Source: Pseudomonas oligotrophica
GTDB taxonomy: Bacteria > Pseudomonadota > Gammaproteobacteria > Pseudomonadales > Pseudomonadaceae
Direction: 5' to 3'
DNA: 64,000 nucleotides
NCBI RefSeq assembly: GCF_021726475.1
Contig: NZ_JAKJRU010000010.1
Span: forward strand, 1 to 64,000
Shown: positions 43,605-52,471 of the stretch, piece after piece
Layout: each line of letters opens with the position of its first letter
How positions within the stretch are numbered: the stretch's first letter is position 1
Notes under the pieces: model-generated
Databases searched by the model: none
What the model saw: the letters and a program-made list of their open reading frames with translations, nothing else
What the model was told of the DNA's origin: nothing
Translations under genes and position numbers: made by a program

Positions 43605-44024
43605 ATGAGCCGGCGCGAGGTGCGGCGCTATCGCAACCCGCTGTTGCGCTACGCGCTGCTCTCGTTCGGCTGGCTGGCGGTCGCGCTCGGCGTGATCGGC
43701 ATCTTCCTGCCGGTCCTGCCTACCACGCCCTTTCTACTACTCGCCGCGGCGTGCTTCATGCGCAGCTCCGAGCGCTTCTACCTGTGGCTGGTCGAGCATC
43801 CCCGGCTCGGCCCCTGGTTCCGCGACTACCTGGAAGGCAACGGCATCCCGCTCAAGGGCAAGGCCTACACCATCGCCACCATGTGGCTGAGCATCGGTAT
43901 TTCCTGCTGGCTGGTGCCCGTCGTCTGGGGGCGGATCGCGATGCTGCTCAGCGCCAGCCTGGTCACGCTGTATATCGTCAAACAGAAAACCCTGCGCACG
44001 GTCCAAGCCAAACCCCGCCAGTGA
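43605..44024 (+). CDS. YbaN/DUF454 inner-membrane protein
   Basis: 139-aa membrane protein of the YbaN/DUF454 family. The conserved LGVIGIFLPVLPTTPFLLLAAACFMRSSERFYLWLVEHPRLGP segment is diagnostic and two further helices follow. Function unknown. The start at 43605 follows the YecA-like stop by 16 bp. Confidence 0.88.
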   Translation: MSRREVRRYRNPLLRYALLSFGWLAVALGVIGIFLPVLPTTPFLLLAAACFMRSSERFYLWLVEHPRLGPWFRDYLEGNGIPLKGKAYTIATMWLSIGISCWLVPVVWGRIAMLLSASLVTLYIVKQKTLRTVQAKPRQ

Positions 44025-44070
44025 GCGCCCATCCCGCCGCTGGCGCCGGAATCGCTATGGAGAGCCGCCC

Positions 44071-44784
44071 ATGCAGTTGTTGCACCCTGGTCGTGCAAGC
44101 CGCCACCGCCGCGGGTCGATGTGCCTGCTGCTCATCCTGCTGAGCACGTCGGCCTGGGACCTGGCACGCTCCACCGGCTGGCAGCGCTGGGACTTCGCCC
44201 GCATCTACCCCACCCTGGAAAAGCGCTACGGCCCGCTCGACGGCGCCCTGCCGCGCATCGAGGCCTGGCAGGCCTTGCTGCAGCAGGGCGGCGGGCTGTC
44301 CGAGCTCGAGCAGTTGGCCGAGGTCAACCGCTTCTTCAACCGCCACGTCCGCTTCAGCGATGACGTCCGCGTCTGGGCGCAGGAGGACTACTGGGCCACC
44401 CCCGCCGAGTCGCTGATCCGCGGCGCCGGCGACTGCGAGGACTATGCGCTGGCCAAGTACTTCACCCTGCGCCGGTTGGGCGTGCCCAGCGATCGGCTGC
44501 GCATTACCTATGTCAAGGCGCTGCGGCTGAATCAGGCGCATATGGTGCTGACCTACTACGCGACGCCCGGCGCCGACCCGCTGGTACTGGACAATATCGA
44601 CGGCATCATCCGCCCTGCCTCGCAGCGCCGCGACCTGCTGCCGGTCTACGCCTTCAATGCCGAAGGCCTGTACATCCCGGGCGCCGGTGGCGGCAAACGT
44701 AGCGGAGATAGCAAAAGGCTGTCACGCTGGCAGGACGTCTTGCAAAGGATGCGGGCAGAGGGATTCGTCGTCGGTGAGGGCTAG
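44071..44784 (+). CDS. lapG: Periplasmic cysteine protease LapG
   Basis: 237-aa transglutaminase-like cysteine protease with an N-terminal hydrophobic export segment. The catalytic triad is Cys122 in GAGDCEDYALAKY, His157 in LNQAHMVL and Asp174 in LVLDNIDG; Asp121, Glu123 and Asp124 match calcium-binding residues of LapG. It releases the LapA adhesin by cutting its N-terminus after a TAAG motif, which is present in the adhesin encoded nearby (residues 115-118). Eight bases separate it from lapD. Confidence 0.93.
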   Translation: MQLLHPGRASRHRRGSMCLLLILLSTSAWDLARSTGWQRWDFARIYPTLEKRYGPLDGALPRIEAWQALLQQGGGLSELEQLAEVNRFFNRHVRFSDDVRVWAQEDYWATPAESLIRGAGDCEDYALAKYFTLRRLGVPSDRLRITYVKALRLNQAHMVLTYYATPGADPLVLDNIDGIIRPASQRRDLLPVYAFNAEGLYIPGAGGGKRSGDSKRLSRWQDVLQRMRAEGFVVGEG

Positions 44785-44792
44785 GGGGACCT

Positions 44793-46739
44793 ATGTCGTT
44801 ACTCAAGCAGCTATTTCTCGCCATCTGCCTGTTTCTGGTGGTGGCCTTTGCGGGAAGCTTCTTCGCCAGCGTCGAGCATTCACGCGAACAATCGATCAGC
44901 CAGCTTCGCTCCCACGCCCAGGACGCGGCCACCGCGCTGGCCCTGTCGATGACGCCGCACGTGGACGACCCGGTGATGCTCGAACTGCTGGTCAACTCGA
45001 TCTTCGACAGCGGCTACTTCAGCAGCATTCGCGTGGTGTCGATCAGCGACGAGCAGCCGATCGTCGAACGCACCAGCAACATCGCCAGCGAACAGGTGCC
45101 GGGCTGGTTCGCCGCGCTGGTGGACCTGCCGGCGCAGGGCGGCGACGCGCTGATCATGCGCGGCTGGGAACAGGCGGCGCGGGTCGAGGTGGTCAGCCAC
45201 CCCGAATTCGCGCTGGCCAAGGTCTGGGACAGCACCATGGCCATCCTCTTCTGGCTGCTGGGCTGCGGCCTGCTGAGTGCCCTGCTCGGCGGTTGGCTGC
45301 TGCGACGCCAGCTCAAGCCGCTCGATCGCATGGTCGAGCAGGCGCATGCCATCAGCCGGCGCGAATTCGTCATCCTGCCCGAGCTGCCGCGCACCCCGGA
45401 ACTGCGCCGCGTGGTCCTGGCGATGAACCAGATGGTCGCCAAGTTGCAGGGGCTGTTCGCCGAGGAAGCGGCACGCAGCGAGAAGCTGCACCAGCAGGCC
45501 TACCAGGACGACCTCACCGGCCTGGCCAACCGCCGTCTGCTGGGCCAGCGCCTGGCCACCCTGCTGAGCCCGGCGGAGCACCACGGCAGCGGCTACCTGG
45601 TCCTGATCCGCATCAACGACCTGCATGGCCTCAACCAGCGCCTCGGCAGCCAGTACAGCGACCGGCTGATCGGGGCGATCGGCGACCTGCTGCGACGTCT
45701 TCAGCGTGAGCGCGGGCAGCCCGACTGGCTGGCCGGTCGCAGCCGCGGCAGCGATTTCCTGCTGCTCGCCCCGGGGCTGCACGAAGCACAGGCTGGCGAG
45801 CTGGCCGAGGAGCTGAGCGCCGAGCTGGAAACCCTGCGCCCCACCGGCGCGAGCGACAGCGAGCCGGTCGCCTATATCGGCCTCACCGAATTCGGTGTCG
45901 GCGAAACCTCGGGCGAGGTGCTGGAGCGGGCCGACCAGGCCCTGGCGCTGGCGCAGAACGGCAGCGCGCCGAACTGGCAGGAATTCAGCCACCAGCATCC
46001 CGTCGCACACAGCGAACACGACTGGTACCAGATGCTTGACGAGGCTTTCCAGCGCCGGACCCTGGCGGTCTTCGTCCAGCCGGTGGTGCGGGCCTCCGAC
46101 CCCGGCCAGGTCCTCCATCACAAGCTGCTCGCGCGCCTGCCGGCCGCGGGTGGCGAGCTGCTGACCGCCGGGCGCTTCCTGCCCTGGGTTGAACGGCTGG
46201 GTTGGGCGGCCCGCTTCGACCTGCTGATGCTCGAGCGTGCCATCGAGCATCTGCGAAGCCACCCGGCCGCGGTGGCCGTCAGCCTTTCCAGCACGACGCT
46301 ACGCGACACCGGCACGCTCGACCGCATCGTCCAGTTGCTGCGCGACAACAGCCAGCAGGCCGGCTACCTCTACCTCGAGCTGGATGCGCGCCACCTGCCG
46401 ACCAGCACCGTCCTGCAGCAGAGCAGCCAGGCCCTGCGAGCTACCGGAGCGCACGTCGGCCTGCAGCACTTCGGCGGCGACTTCAGCAGGCTCACCCACC
46501 TGGCCCACCTCGGATTCGTCCACCTGAAGATCGACGGCACCTACGTCCGCGGCATCGACCAGGACGAGGACAAGCGCCTGTTCATCGAGGCGCTCTACCG
46601 AACCACCCACAGCATCGAAGTACCGCTGATCGCCGAGATGGTGGAAACCGAGGCCGAGCGCACGACGCTGGCCGCGCTGGGGGTGGTTGGCGTGATGGGG
46701 CATGCGGTAGGTGCGCCGCAGCCGGCGCCTGATTACTGA
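44793..46739 (+). CDS. lapD: c-di-GMP receptor LapD
   Basis: 648-aa inner-membrane receptor. Two transmembrane helices (about 5-25 and 150-170) flank a periplasmic LapG-binding output domain; then HAMP, a degenerate GGDEF domain (RGSDF at 318-322) and a degenerate EAL domain (KLLARL at 444-449). Loss of both catalytic motifs marks it as a binder, not an enzyme. When c-di-GMP is high it sequesters LapG, leaving LapA on the surface; when low it frees LapG. Confidence 0.94.
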   Translation: MSLLKQLFLAICLFLVVAFAGSFFASVEHSREQSISQLRSHAQDAATALALSMTPHVDDPVMLELLVNSIFDSGYFSSIRVVSISDEQPIVERTSNIASEQVPGWFAALVDLPAQGGDALIMRGWEQAARVEVVSHPEFALAKVWDSTMAILFWLLGCGLLSALLGGWLLRRQLKPLDRMVEQAHAISRREFVILPELPRTPELRRVVLAMNQMVAKLQGLFAEEAARSEKLHQQAYQDDLTGLANRRLLGQRLATLLSPAEHHGSGYLVLIRINDLHGLNQRLGSQYSDRLIGAIGDLLRRLQRERGQPDWLAGRSRGSDFLLLAPGLHEAQAGELAEELSAELETLRPTGASDSEPVAYIGLTEFGVGETSGEVLERADQALALAQNGSAPNWQEFSHQHPVAHSEHDWYQMLDEAFQRRTLAVFVQPVVRASDPGQVLHHKLLARLPAAGGELLTAGRFLPWVERLGWAARFDLLMLERAIEHLRSHPAAVAVSLSSTTLRDTGTLDRIVQLLRDNSQQAGYLYLELDARHLPTSTVLQQSSQALRATGAHVGLQHFGGDFSRLTHLAHLGFVHLKIDGTYVRGIDQDEDKRLFIEALYRTTHSIEVPLIAEMVETEAERTTLAALGVVGVMGHAVGAPQPAPDY

Positions 46740-46830
46740 GCGGCGTCATCGACCGCCGGCACGGCGCCGCGCGGCCCCGGCCGGGTGCGTGGCAACTTCG
46801 CAGGGTCGCGGCCAGCGGCGCCAAAGGTAA

Positions 46831-47175
46831 CTAGAGCAAGCGCGGCTCGTCGTCGTCGCCAAGCAAGCCCATCAGACCGCCGAGGCGTGCGCGTTTCTGC
46901 TCGCGCGCGCGCAGCTTGCGTTGCGCCGCTGCCGGCAGATCGGTGAAGCGGATGACGCCACGCTCGATCAGCACGCCGATGAGGTCCTCCAGTACCCGCA
47001 CCATCTCCAGGTCGGAAGCCTGCAAGCCGACCCGCTGCGCATGCTCGTCGTTGCTGGCCGCGAGCCAGTCCTGGGCTTCCTCGCTGTCGGCCAGCATGGT
47101 GCCGGTCATGCCTTCGAAGGGCTCCGCCTCGACCCGCAGGAGCCGCCCGTCCCGATTGCGCTCGATATAGAGCAT
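46831..47175 (-). CDS. Conserved hypothetical protein next to lapA
   Basis: 114-aa soluble protein. It begins MLYIERNRDGRLLRVEAEPFEG, has a charged helical middle (EDLIGVLIERGVIRFTDLPAAAQRKLRAREQKRAR) and an acidic end. Homologues are often found in pseudomonads (sometimes misnamed tryptophan synthase subunit), but I know of no function. It lies between lapD and the adhesin gene, on the adhesin strand, after a terminator hairpin. Confidence 0.7.
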   Translation of the reverse strand: MLYIERNRDGRLLRVEAEPFEGMTGTMLADSEEAQDWLAASNDEHAQRVGLQASDLEMVRVLEDLIGVLIERGVIRFTDLPAAAQRKLRAREQKRARLGGLMGLLGDDDEPRLL

Positions 47176-47198
47176 GCAGTTTCCCCCGGATGAACGAA

Positions 47199-47222
47199 CC
47201 CGCCGCCGTTGCGGGCGGCGGG
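47199..47222 (-). terminator. Terminator of the adhesin gene
   Basis: A 9-bp perfect stem CCCGCCGCC/GGCGGCGGG with a 6-base loop lies 16 bp after the adhesin stop on the minus strand and is followed by TTCGTT. The stem is strong and the T-tract is weak. Confidence 0.55.
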
Positions 47223-47237
47223 TCCAGGCTACCCCGA

Positions 47238-49520
47238 TCAGGTGTTGTCGACCTTCAGGGCGTTGTCGGCGATCAGGCTGTCGATTACCGCCGCCTCGTT
47301 GGTGGTGCCGTACAGCTGCGCCAGGTCCACGCCGGCCAGGGTAATGTCCTGCACCGGCGCTCCGCCGGGCGTGACGCTGACCGAGATGGTGGTGCTATCG
47401 CCGAAGGCGAAGGTCAGGTAGCTGTCCAATGTGGCGCCGTCGGAATCCACGCCTACCAGCAGCTCCGACAGGTCGAGCACGTCCGACGTCGCGCCATCGG
47501 GATCGATGTGGAAGTCGGTGATGGTGTCGCTGCCATTGTCGCCCATGCGCCAGACGAAGGTGTCCCGGCCGGCGCCGCCGGTCATGCTGTCGTCGCCCAG
47601 GCCGCCAATCAGGATATCGTCGCCGCCGCCGCCGAGCAGCGTGTCGTCACCGGCTCCGCCATCCAGGTAGTTGGCCTGCGCATCACCGGTCAGCAGGTCG
47701 TCGCCGCTGCCGCCGGTGACTCCTTCGATGTCGACATAGCTGTCGCCGTCGGCCAGACCGCCGATCCCTACTCCGGTCGCCAGGTTCACCGTGACACCGA
47801 CCTCGTCGGCACTGTAGTCGGCGATATCCATGCCGGTGCCGCCGTCGAGCGAGTCGGCACCGGCCCCGCCGATCAGTACATCATCGCCTGCGCCACCGAC
47901 CAGCACATCGTCGCCCAGCCCGCCGACCAGCAGGTCATTGCCGTCGCCGCCGACCAGGGTGTCGTCGCCAGCACCGCCGGCCAGGTAGTTGTCGGACTCA
48001 TCGCCGACCAGGCTGTCGTTGCCGGAACCGCCGATGAACCCTTCGATGCCTGTGTAGCTGTCGCCCGCGGCCGTGCCAAGGGTGCCGATACCCACGCCCA
48101 CCCCGCCGGCCGCCAGGCTGGCAGCGATGCCGGTGGTGTCGTCGCTGTAGTCGACGATATCGAAGCCCATGCCGCCGTTGATGGTGTCGACCAGGCTGCT
48201 GCCGGCAATCACGTCATCGGCCGTTGTGCCATCGAGCACGAAGGTGGTCGTGGTGTCCTCCGCCACGACATGCACGTTCAGCGTGGAGGTCGCGCTGAGG
48301 TCGCCATCGCCGTCCACCGCCACCACGTCGAATGCCAGTTGCTGGTCGCTGGGCAGCAGCGTCGTGTCGATGGTCGTGTTGGAGAAGCGAACTCGGCCAT
48401 CGCCCGACGTGCCGGTGAAGGTCAGCTGGTTGAAGCTGATGGTCGGATCGATCTCGATCATCGTGCTGGTCGAGCCGATGCTCACCGTGCCGCTCTGCGT
48501 CTGGTTGGTGATGGTGTTGGTGGCCACCCAGGTGACCAACAGGGAGCCGCTGACCTGGTTGATGCCGAGCGTCACCTTGTCCACCAGCCGGTAATCGGTG
48601 CCAGCCGGCGCATCACCGACCGAGCCGATCTCGTGGAACTCCATGGTGAAATTCTCGCCGAGGCTGAAGAACTGGTTGTCGATACCGAACCCCTGAACCG
48701 ACGAGTTGATCGCACCCGAGGTGCTGCTGAACTCGATCTTGCCATCCGGTGTTTCGGCAAAGTACGGGGAGTGCCCGGCTGCCAGGTTGGTCAACGAGTA
48801 GGTCAGCTGCGTCGACGCCTCCGGCTGGACGAGGTTGAAGCTATAGGTGCCGTTGGCATACACCGTCAGCGTGAACACGGTTTCGCTGGCATCCGACAGC
48901 GCCGTCAGGGTGGTGCTGACCAGGTTGCCATCGCCATCGAAGCTCGAGACCGTCTGGTAGGTAATGCCGCTGAGCACCGGACCGGTGATCTGGAACGGAG
49001 CCAGGCCATCGGCACCCGGCACGACGCTGAACGTCCCGTTCACCGAGCCGACCTCGTTGGGGATGACCGCGTTGACGAAGCTGCCCAGCGTCGGCAGGTC
49101 GTCCAGCACGCCGATGACCAGGTCGCTCGAGGCACTGGCCAGGCCATCCGAGACGCTGACCGAGAAGGTGTCGCTCTCCGTCCCTGCCAGGTCCTCGGTG
49201 GCATCGGTCAGTTGGTACTGGTAGCTGACCACGCCGGTCGTGCTGTCGTAGCCGAGGATGGTCAGCATGCCGTAGGCACCGGCAAAGGTACTGCCGATCA
49301 GGTTGGCGATATCGACCACCGTGGAGTTGATCGTGACGGTCTTGATGTCGTCCAGCCCATCCACGTCGCCCAGCGTGAAGGTGCCATAGCCGAATTCGCT
49401 GTAGCTGGTGGGATCGGAGCCAAACGGCAGCCCCGTTTCGGAAACCGTCGCGCCGACCACGCTCAGCGTCGGGCCGTCGTTGTTGCCGGTGATGGTGATG
49501 GTCAGGGTCGCGCTGGACGG
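47238..49520 (-). CDS. lapA: LapA-like adhesin, C-terminal fragment (frame-broken)
   Basis: About 760 residues of a surface adhesin in a frame different from the N-terminal part. It contains Ig-like/cadherin-like repeats (DGLDDIKTVTINS, YDSTTGVVSYQYQLT), two RTX calcium-binding blocks with GGAGDDTLVGGDGND-type nonapeptides, and a type I secretion C-terminus (TFVWRMGDNGSDTITDFHID, DVLDLSELLVG). There is no proper start: the first in-frame GTG (49460) is internal. The frame break is near 49,520. It should be part of lapA, cut either by mutation or by assembly collapse. Confidence 0.8.
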   Translation of the reverse strand, partial: PSSATLTITITGNNDGPTLSVVGATVSETGLPFGSDPTSYSEFGYGTFTLGDVDGLDDIKTVTINSTVVDIANLIGSTFAGAYGMLTILGYDSTTGVVSYQYQLTDATEDLAGTESDTFSVSVSDGLASASSDLVIGVLDDLPTLGSFVNAVIPNEVGSVNGTFSVVPGADGLAPFQITGPVLSGITYQTVSSFDGDGNLVSTTLTALSDASETVFTLTVYANGTYSFNLVQPEASTQLTYSLTNLAAGHSPYFAETPDGKIEFSSTSGAINSSVQGFGIDNQFFSLGENFTMEFHEIGSVGDAPAGTDYRLVDKVTLGINQVSGSLLVTWVATNTITNQTQSGTVSIGSTSTMIEIDPTISFNQLTFTGTSGDGRVRFSNTTIDTTLLPSDQQLAFDVVAVDGDGDLSATSTLNVHVVAEDTTTTFVLDGTTADDVIAGSSLVDTINGGMGFDIVDYSDDTTGIAASLAAGGVGVGIGTLGTAAGDSYTGIEGFIGGSGNDSLVGDESDNYLAGGAGDDTLVGGDGNDLLVGGLGDDVLVGGAGDDVLIGGAGADSLDGGTGMDIADYSADEVGVTVNLATGVGIGGLADGDSYVDIEGVTGGSGDDLLTGDAQANYLDGGAGDDTLLGGGGDDILIGGLGDDSMTGGAGRDTFVWRMGDNGSDTITDFHIDPDGATSDVLDLSELLVGVDSDGATLDSYLTFAFGDSTTISVSVTPGGAPVQDITLAGVDLAQLYGTTNEAAVIDSLIADNALKVDNT
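47566..48035 (-). repeat. RTX nonapeptide repeat blocks
   Basis: Two blocks of GGxGxDxLx nonapeptides (about 47,566-47,725 and 47,820-48,035) encode the calcium-binding parallel beta roll of the adhesin. DNA is GC-rich and repeated, prone to misassembly and recombination. Confidence 0.85.
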
Positions 49521-50668
49521 TCGGGCACGTCGGTGGTCGGGCTGGTCAGCTGGTACTGGTAGCTGACCACGCCGGTCGTGCTGTCGTAGCCGGTGATGGT
49601 CAGGGTGCCGTGGTCACCGGCGAAAGTCTCGCCCTGCAGGCTGGCGATGGCCACGGTCTTGCCGTTGATGGTCACGCTCTGCAGGTCGTCCAGGCCGTCG
49701 CTGTCGCCCAGGGTGAAGCTGCCGGAGGCGAACTCGCCGTTGCCGGCCGCCGCCGAGCCGCCGCTCAGCCCGGCTTCGTCGGCGAAGCTATCGGTAGGTC
49801 CGAGACTCAGTGTGGGAGCGTCGTTGCTGCCGGTGATGGTGATGGTCAGCGTCGCCGTCGAAGGATCGCCGTCGGCGTCCTGGATGGTGTAGCTGAAGGT
49901 CTCGGTCAGCGTTTCGCCGTCGTCCAGCGCCTGGACCGCGGGCAGGCCATTATTGAGCACATAGGTGAAGCTGCCATCGGCATTCAGGGTCAGCTGGCCA
50001 TAGGCGCCGGCGCTGGCGCCTACGGTCACCACGCGGATGCCGCCGTCGCTACCAGGCTGGTCGTTGCTCAGCACGTTACCGACCACGCTCGGGGTGTCTT
50101 CACCGATACCCAGCAGGTCATCGATGGCCAGCGGGACTCCGTCGACCGGTTCCGGCGTTTCCTCGGCCCGCACCACATCCGGCTCCGGGAATTCCGGAAC
50201 GTTGCCCAGCCCCGCGGTGGGAAAGCCGATGCTCGGGTCGATGGCCCCGCCCACCTCGTTCAGCATCACGAAGGAGATCCCGCCGCCAGCGGCGCCGCCC
50301 GTGCCGCCCCCCGGCCCCGCAGCGGTGGCCGGTGCGATCTGGGTGGGGTCTTCGCCTGCGGCGATGGCGCGTTGCAGGGCCTCGGCGTCGGCCAGTTCGG
50401 CGGCAGTTGCCGCGGTGGGCTCGGGCGCGGGCCCGCCGCCGCTTCCTGCCGCCAGCAGTTGCTCGTCGAGCAACAGGTCGGAGTCACGACCGAGCATCAG
50501 CTCACCGCTACCGACCAGGTCGATATCCACCGCGCCGCCCGCGCTGGTGATTACCCGTTCACCGGCATACAAGCGATCCCCTTCGATAAGCAGCCGCCGC
50601 ACGCCGTCCTCGCCGACAACGAACGCATCGCCTACTACCTGCCTGACGGTACCGATCAACTTGGCCAT
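49502..50668 (-). CDS. lapA: LapA-like adhesin, N-terminal fragment
   Basis: 388 codons. The N-terminal retention module (MAKLIGTVRQVVGDAFVV, residues 1-70) holds LapA-type adhesins in the LapE pore. The LapG cleavage motif TAAG is at residues 115-118, followed by a Gly-rich linker and IDPSIGFPTAGLGN, all LapA hallmarks. Then come bacterial cadherin-like repeats (LTLNADGSFTYVLNNGLPAVQALDDGETLTETFSYTIQDADGD and DGLDDLQSVTINGKTVAI). Translation ends at a TGA 20 bases after the repeat is lost. A strong GGAGG precedes the ATG. Confidence 0.85.
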   Translation of the reverse strand: MAKLIGTVRQVVGDAFVVGEDGVRRLLIEGDRLYAGERVITSAGGAVDIDLVGSGELMLGRDSDLLLDEQLLAAGSGGGPAPEPTAATAAELADAEALQRAIAAGEDPTQIAPATAAGPGGGTGGAAGGGISFVMLNEVGGAIDPSIGFPTAGLGNVPEFPEPDVVRAEETPEPVDGVPLAIDDLLGIGEDTPSVVGNVLSNDQPGSDGGIRVVTVGASAGAYGQLTLNADGSFTYVLNNGLPAVQALDDGETLTETFSYTIQDADGDPSTATLTITITGSNDAPTLSLGPTDSFADEAGLSGGSAAAGNGEFASGSFTLGDSDGLDDLQSVTINGKTVAIASLQGETFAGDHGTLTITGYDSTTGVVSYQYQLTSPTTDVPDRPARP

Positions 50669-51100
50669 GTTTCCTCCGAATCGCCTTCGCGGCTAAAGCA
50701 CCAGCCGCCGCAACCGGCAACTAGTGGCAATCTGCTTTCAGAACGGTGTTTTTTATAGTTTTGATCTATCAAACAACTAAACAGACACGGCCTCGATGCA
50801 ACTATCAGAGGTCGCCTTAATTAATACCGTAGCAGCGGTTTTCAGGCTTTCACGCTACCCCACAAAAAAGCGCCAGACACTGACAATAATCAATTAAAAC
50901 CCCACGCCACGGGGCCTACACTGAATATCAAGTGGCTATCAAATCGTGGTTTCAAGGGCAAAATTTTTATATCGGTTGCCTGGATAGCTCTGCTTATACT
51001 CAAAAAAGAATAGAAAGAATTAATGCCAACGGCAGTCGGTCGTTATTTGTTTTCGCTATGAATGCCAACCGTTAACCAACCAACAAGGTAGGGCCCGGAA
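50669..51100. other. AT-rich divergent control region, lapA/lapE
   Basis: 432 bp without a gene, clearly more AT-rich than the surroundings. It must contain the adhesin promoter (leftward) and the lapEBC promoter (rightward). I see a 14-bp palindrome (50760-50773), a possible TATACT -10 (50995-51000) without a well-spaced -35, and long A- and T-rich tracts that could bind H-NS-like MvaT/MvaU proteins. I did not find a convincing FleQ box. Confidence 0.6.
50760..50773. promoter_or_regulatory. 14-bp palindrome in the lapA promoter region
   Basis: TTTGAT-CT-ATCAAA has perfect 6-bp arms and lies about 92 bp upstream of the adhesin ATG. It looks like a dimer-binding operator. The binder is unknown. 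Confidence 0.35.
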
Positions 51101-52453
51101 ATGCACAAGATGACCCCTCTCTGGAGCGCGATGCTGATTGCCATGGTCGGCACTCAGGCACAGGCGATGAACCTTACCGAGGCCATTCAGAGCACCCTCA
51201 CCAACCACCCGGAACTGCGCGCGGACATCAACAGCCGGCTGACGGCCGATGAGCAGGCCAAGATGGCCAAGGGCGGCTACCTGCCCACCGTCGACCTGTT
51301 GCTGGCCTACGGCCGCGAGAACACCGACAGCCCGACCACACGCGTAGGCGGCGATCACTCCGAGACACTGAATGCGCGCAACGCGGAGCTGCGCCTGCGG
51401 CAGATGCTGTTCGACGGCTTCAACACGCCGAACGAGGTCGACCGCACCGAGGCAGTCGTCAATGCCCGTGCCTACCAGGTGCTGGGCACCACCGAAAGCC
51501 TGGCGCTGCGCACCGCGCAGGTGTACCTGGAAGTGCTCAAGCGCCGCGAGATGGTCGCCCTGGCGGAAAACAACCTGAAGGCGCACCTGCGCATCAACGA
51601 CCAGATCGGCCTGCGCCGCCAGCGCGGCGTCGGCAGCACCGCCGATGCGGATCAGTCCGAAGCCCGTCGGGCCTTGGCCGAGAACAACCTGTACACCGAA
51701 CAGGTAAACCTGGCCGATGCCGAGGCCAACTTCGTCAGTGTCGTCGGGCGCCTGCCTGACGAGCTGGAAACCCCCGCCTCGCTGAAGGGCGAGATGCCGG
51801 CCAACCTGCTGGATGCACGGCAGCGCGTGGTCGAGAACAACCCCTACCTGAAATCCGCGCAAGCCGACGTGAATGCCGCGGAGAAGCAGTACGAGATCGC
51901 CAAGTCACCGTTCTACCCGCGCTTCGACGTCGAGCTGGCGACCATGGCAAACGACAACATCAGCGGCGAGGAAGGTCACTACAACAAGTGGCGGGCGGCC
52001 GTGGTGATGAACTACAACCTGTTCAACGGCAACCGTGACAAGGCCCGGCTGCGCGCGACCTCGCACCAGATCAACCAGGCCATGGACATCCGCAACAACG
52101 CCCTGCGCCAGCTGAACGAGAACCTCTCGCTGGCCTGGAACGCCATGGAGAACGCCCGCCTGCAGACGCCCAAGGCGCGCGAGTACGCCGATTACACCAG
52201 CAACGTCCGCGAGGCCTACCAGCAACAGTTCGGCCTGGGCCAGCGCACCCTGCTCGACCTGCTGGACAGCGAGAACGAACTGTTCACTGCCAACCGCCGC
52301 TACACCGAGGTGCGCTACACCGAGGAATACTCGATGTACCGCGTGATGGCCTCGATGGGCGATCTGCTGCGCATGAAGAACGTCGTGGTTCCAGCCGAAG
52401 CCACCGCTCTCACGGAAGTGAGAAGCGAGGCGCAACTGCCGGATCTTCGCTGA
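51101..52453 (+). CDS. lapE: TolC-like outer-membrane channel LapE
   Basis: 450-aa TolC-family protein with a signal peptide (cleavage after AQA, about residue 22). MNLTEAIQSTLTNHPELRA starts the outer-membrane efflux fold; coiled-coil helical repeats (ESLALRTAQVYLEVLKRREMVALAENNL) and the second repeat (AWNAMENARLQTPKAREYADYTSNVREAYQQQFGLGQRTLLDLLDSENELF) complete it. Located upstream of lapB and lapC, it forms the pore in which the LapA N-terminus is retained. Confidence 0.92.
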   Translation: MHKMTPLWSAMLIAMVGTQAQAMNLTEAIQSTLTNHPELRADINSRLTADEQAKMAKGGYLPTVDLLLAYGRENTDSPTTRVGGDHSETLNARNAELRLRQMLFDGFNTPNEVDRTEAVVNARAYQVLGTTESLALRTAQVYLEVLKRREMVALAENNLKAHLRINDQIGLRRQRGVGSTADADQSEARRALAENNLYTEQVNLADAEANFVSVVGRLPDELETPASLKGEMPANLLDARQRVVENNPYLKSAQADVNAAEKQYEIAKSPFYPRFDVELATMANDNISGEEGHYNKWRAAVVMNYNLFNGNRDKARLRATSHQINQAMDIRNNALRQLNENLSLAWNAMENARLQTPKAREYADYTSNVREAYQQQFGLGQRTLLDLLDSENELFTANRRYTEVRYTEEYSMYRVMASMGDLLRMKNVVVPAEATALTEVRSEAQLPDLR

Positions 52454-52471
52454 TCGCCTGGAGCGTGCAAT

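Noticed and set aside
47566-48035. Regularly repeated DNA that might look like a CRISPR array
   Set aside because: The repeats are in-frame RTX nonapeptide codons of the adhesin, without unique spacers or cas genes.
47190-49562. 790-codon open frame antisense to the adhesin gene
   Set aside because: It mirrors the repeated adhesin sequence and has no recognisable domain or ribosome-binding site.
50880-50900. Possible FleQ box in TGACAATAATCAATTA
   Set aside because: It does not have the symmetry of the FleQ consensus GTCAATAAATTGAC and mismatches are too many.
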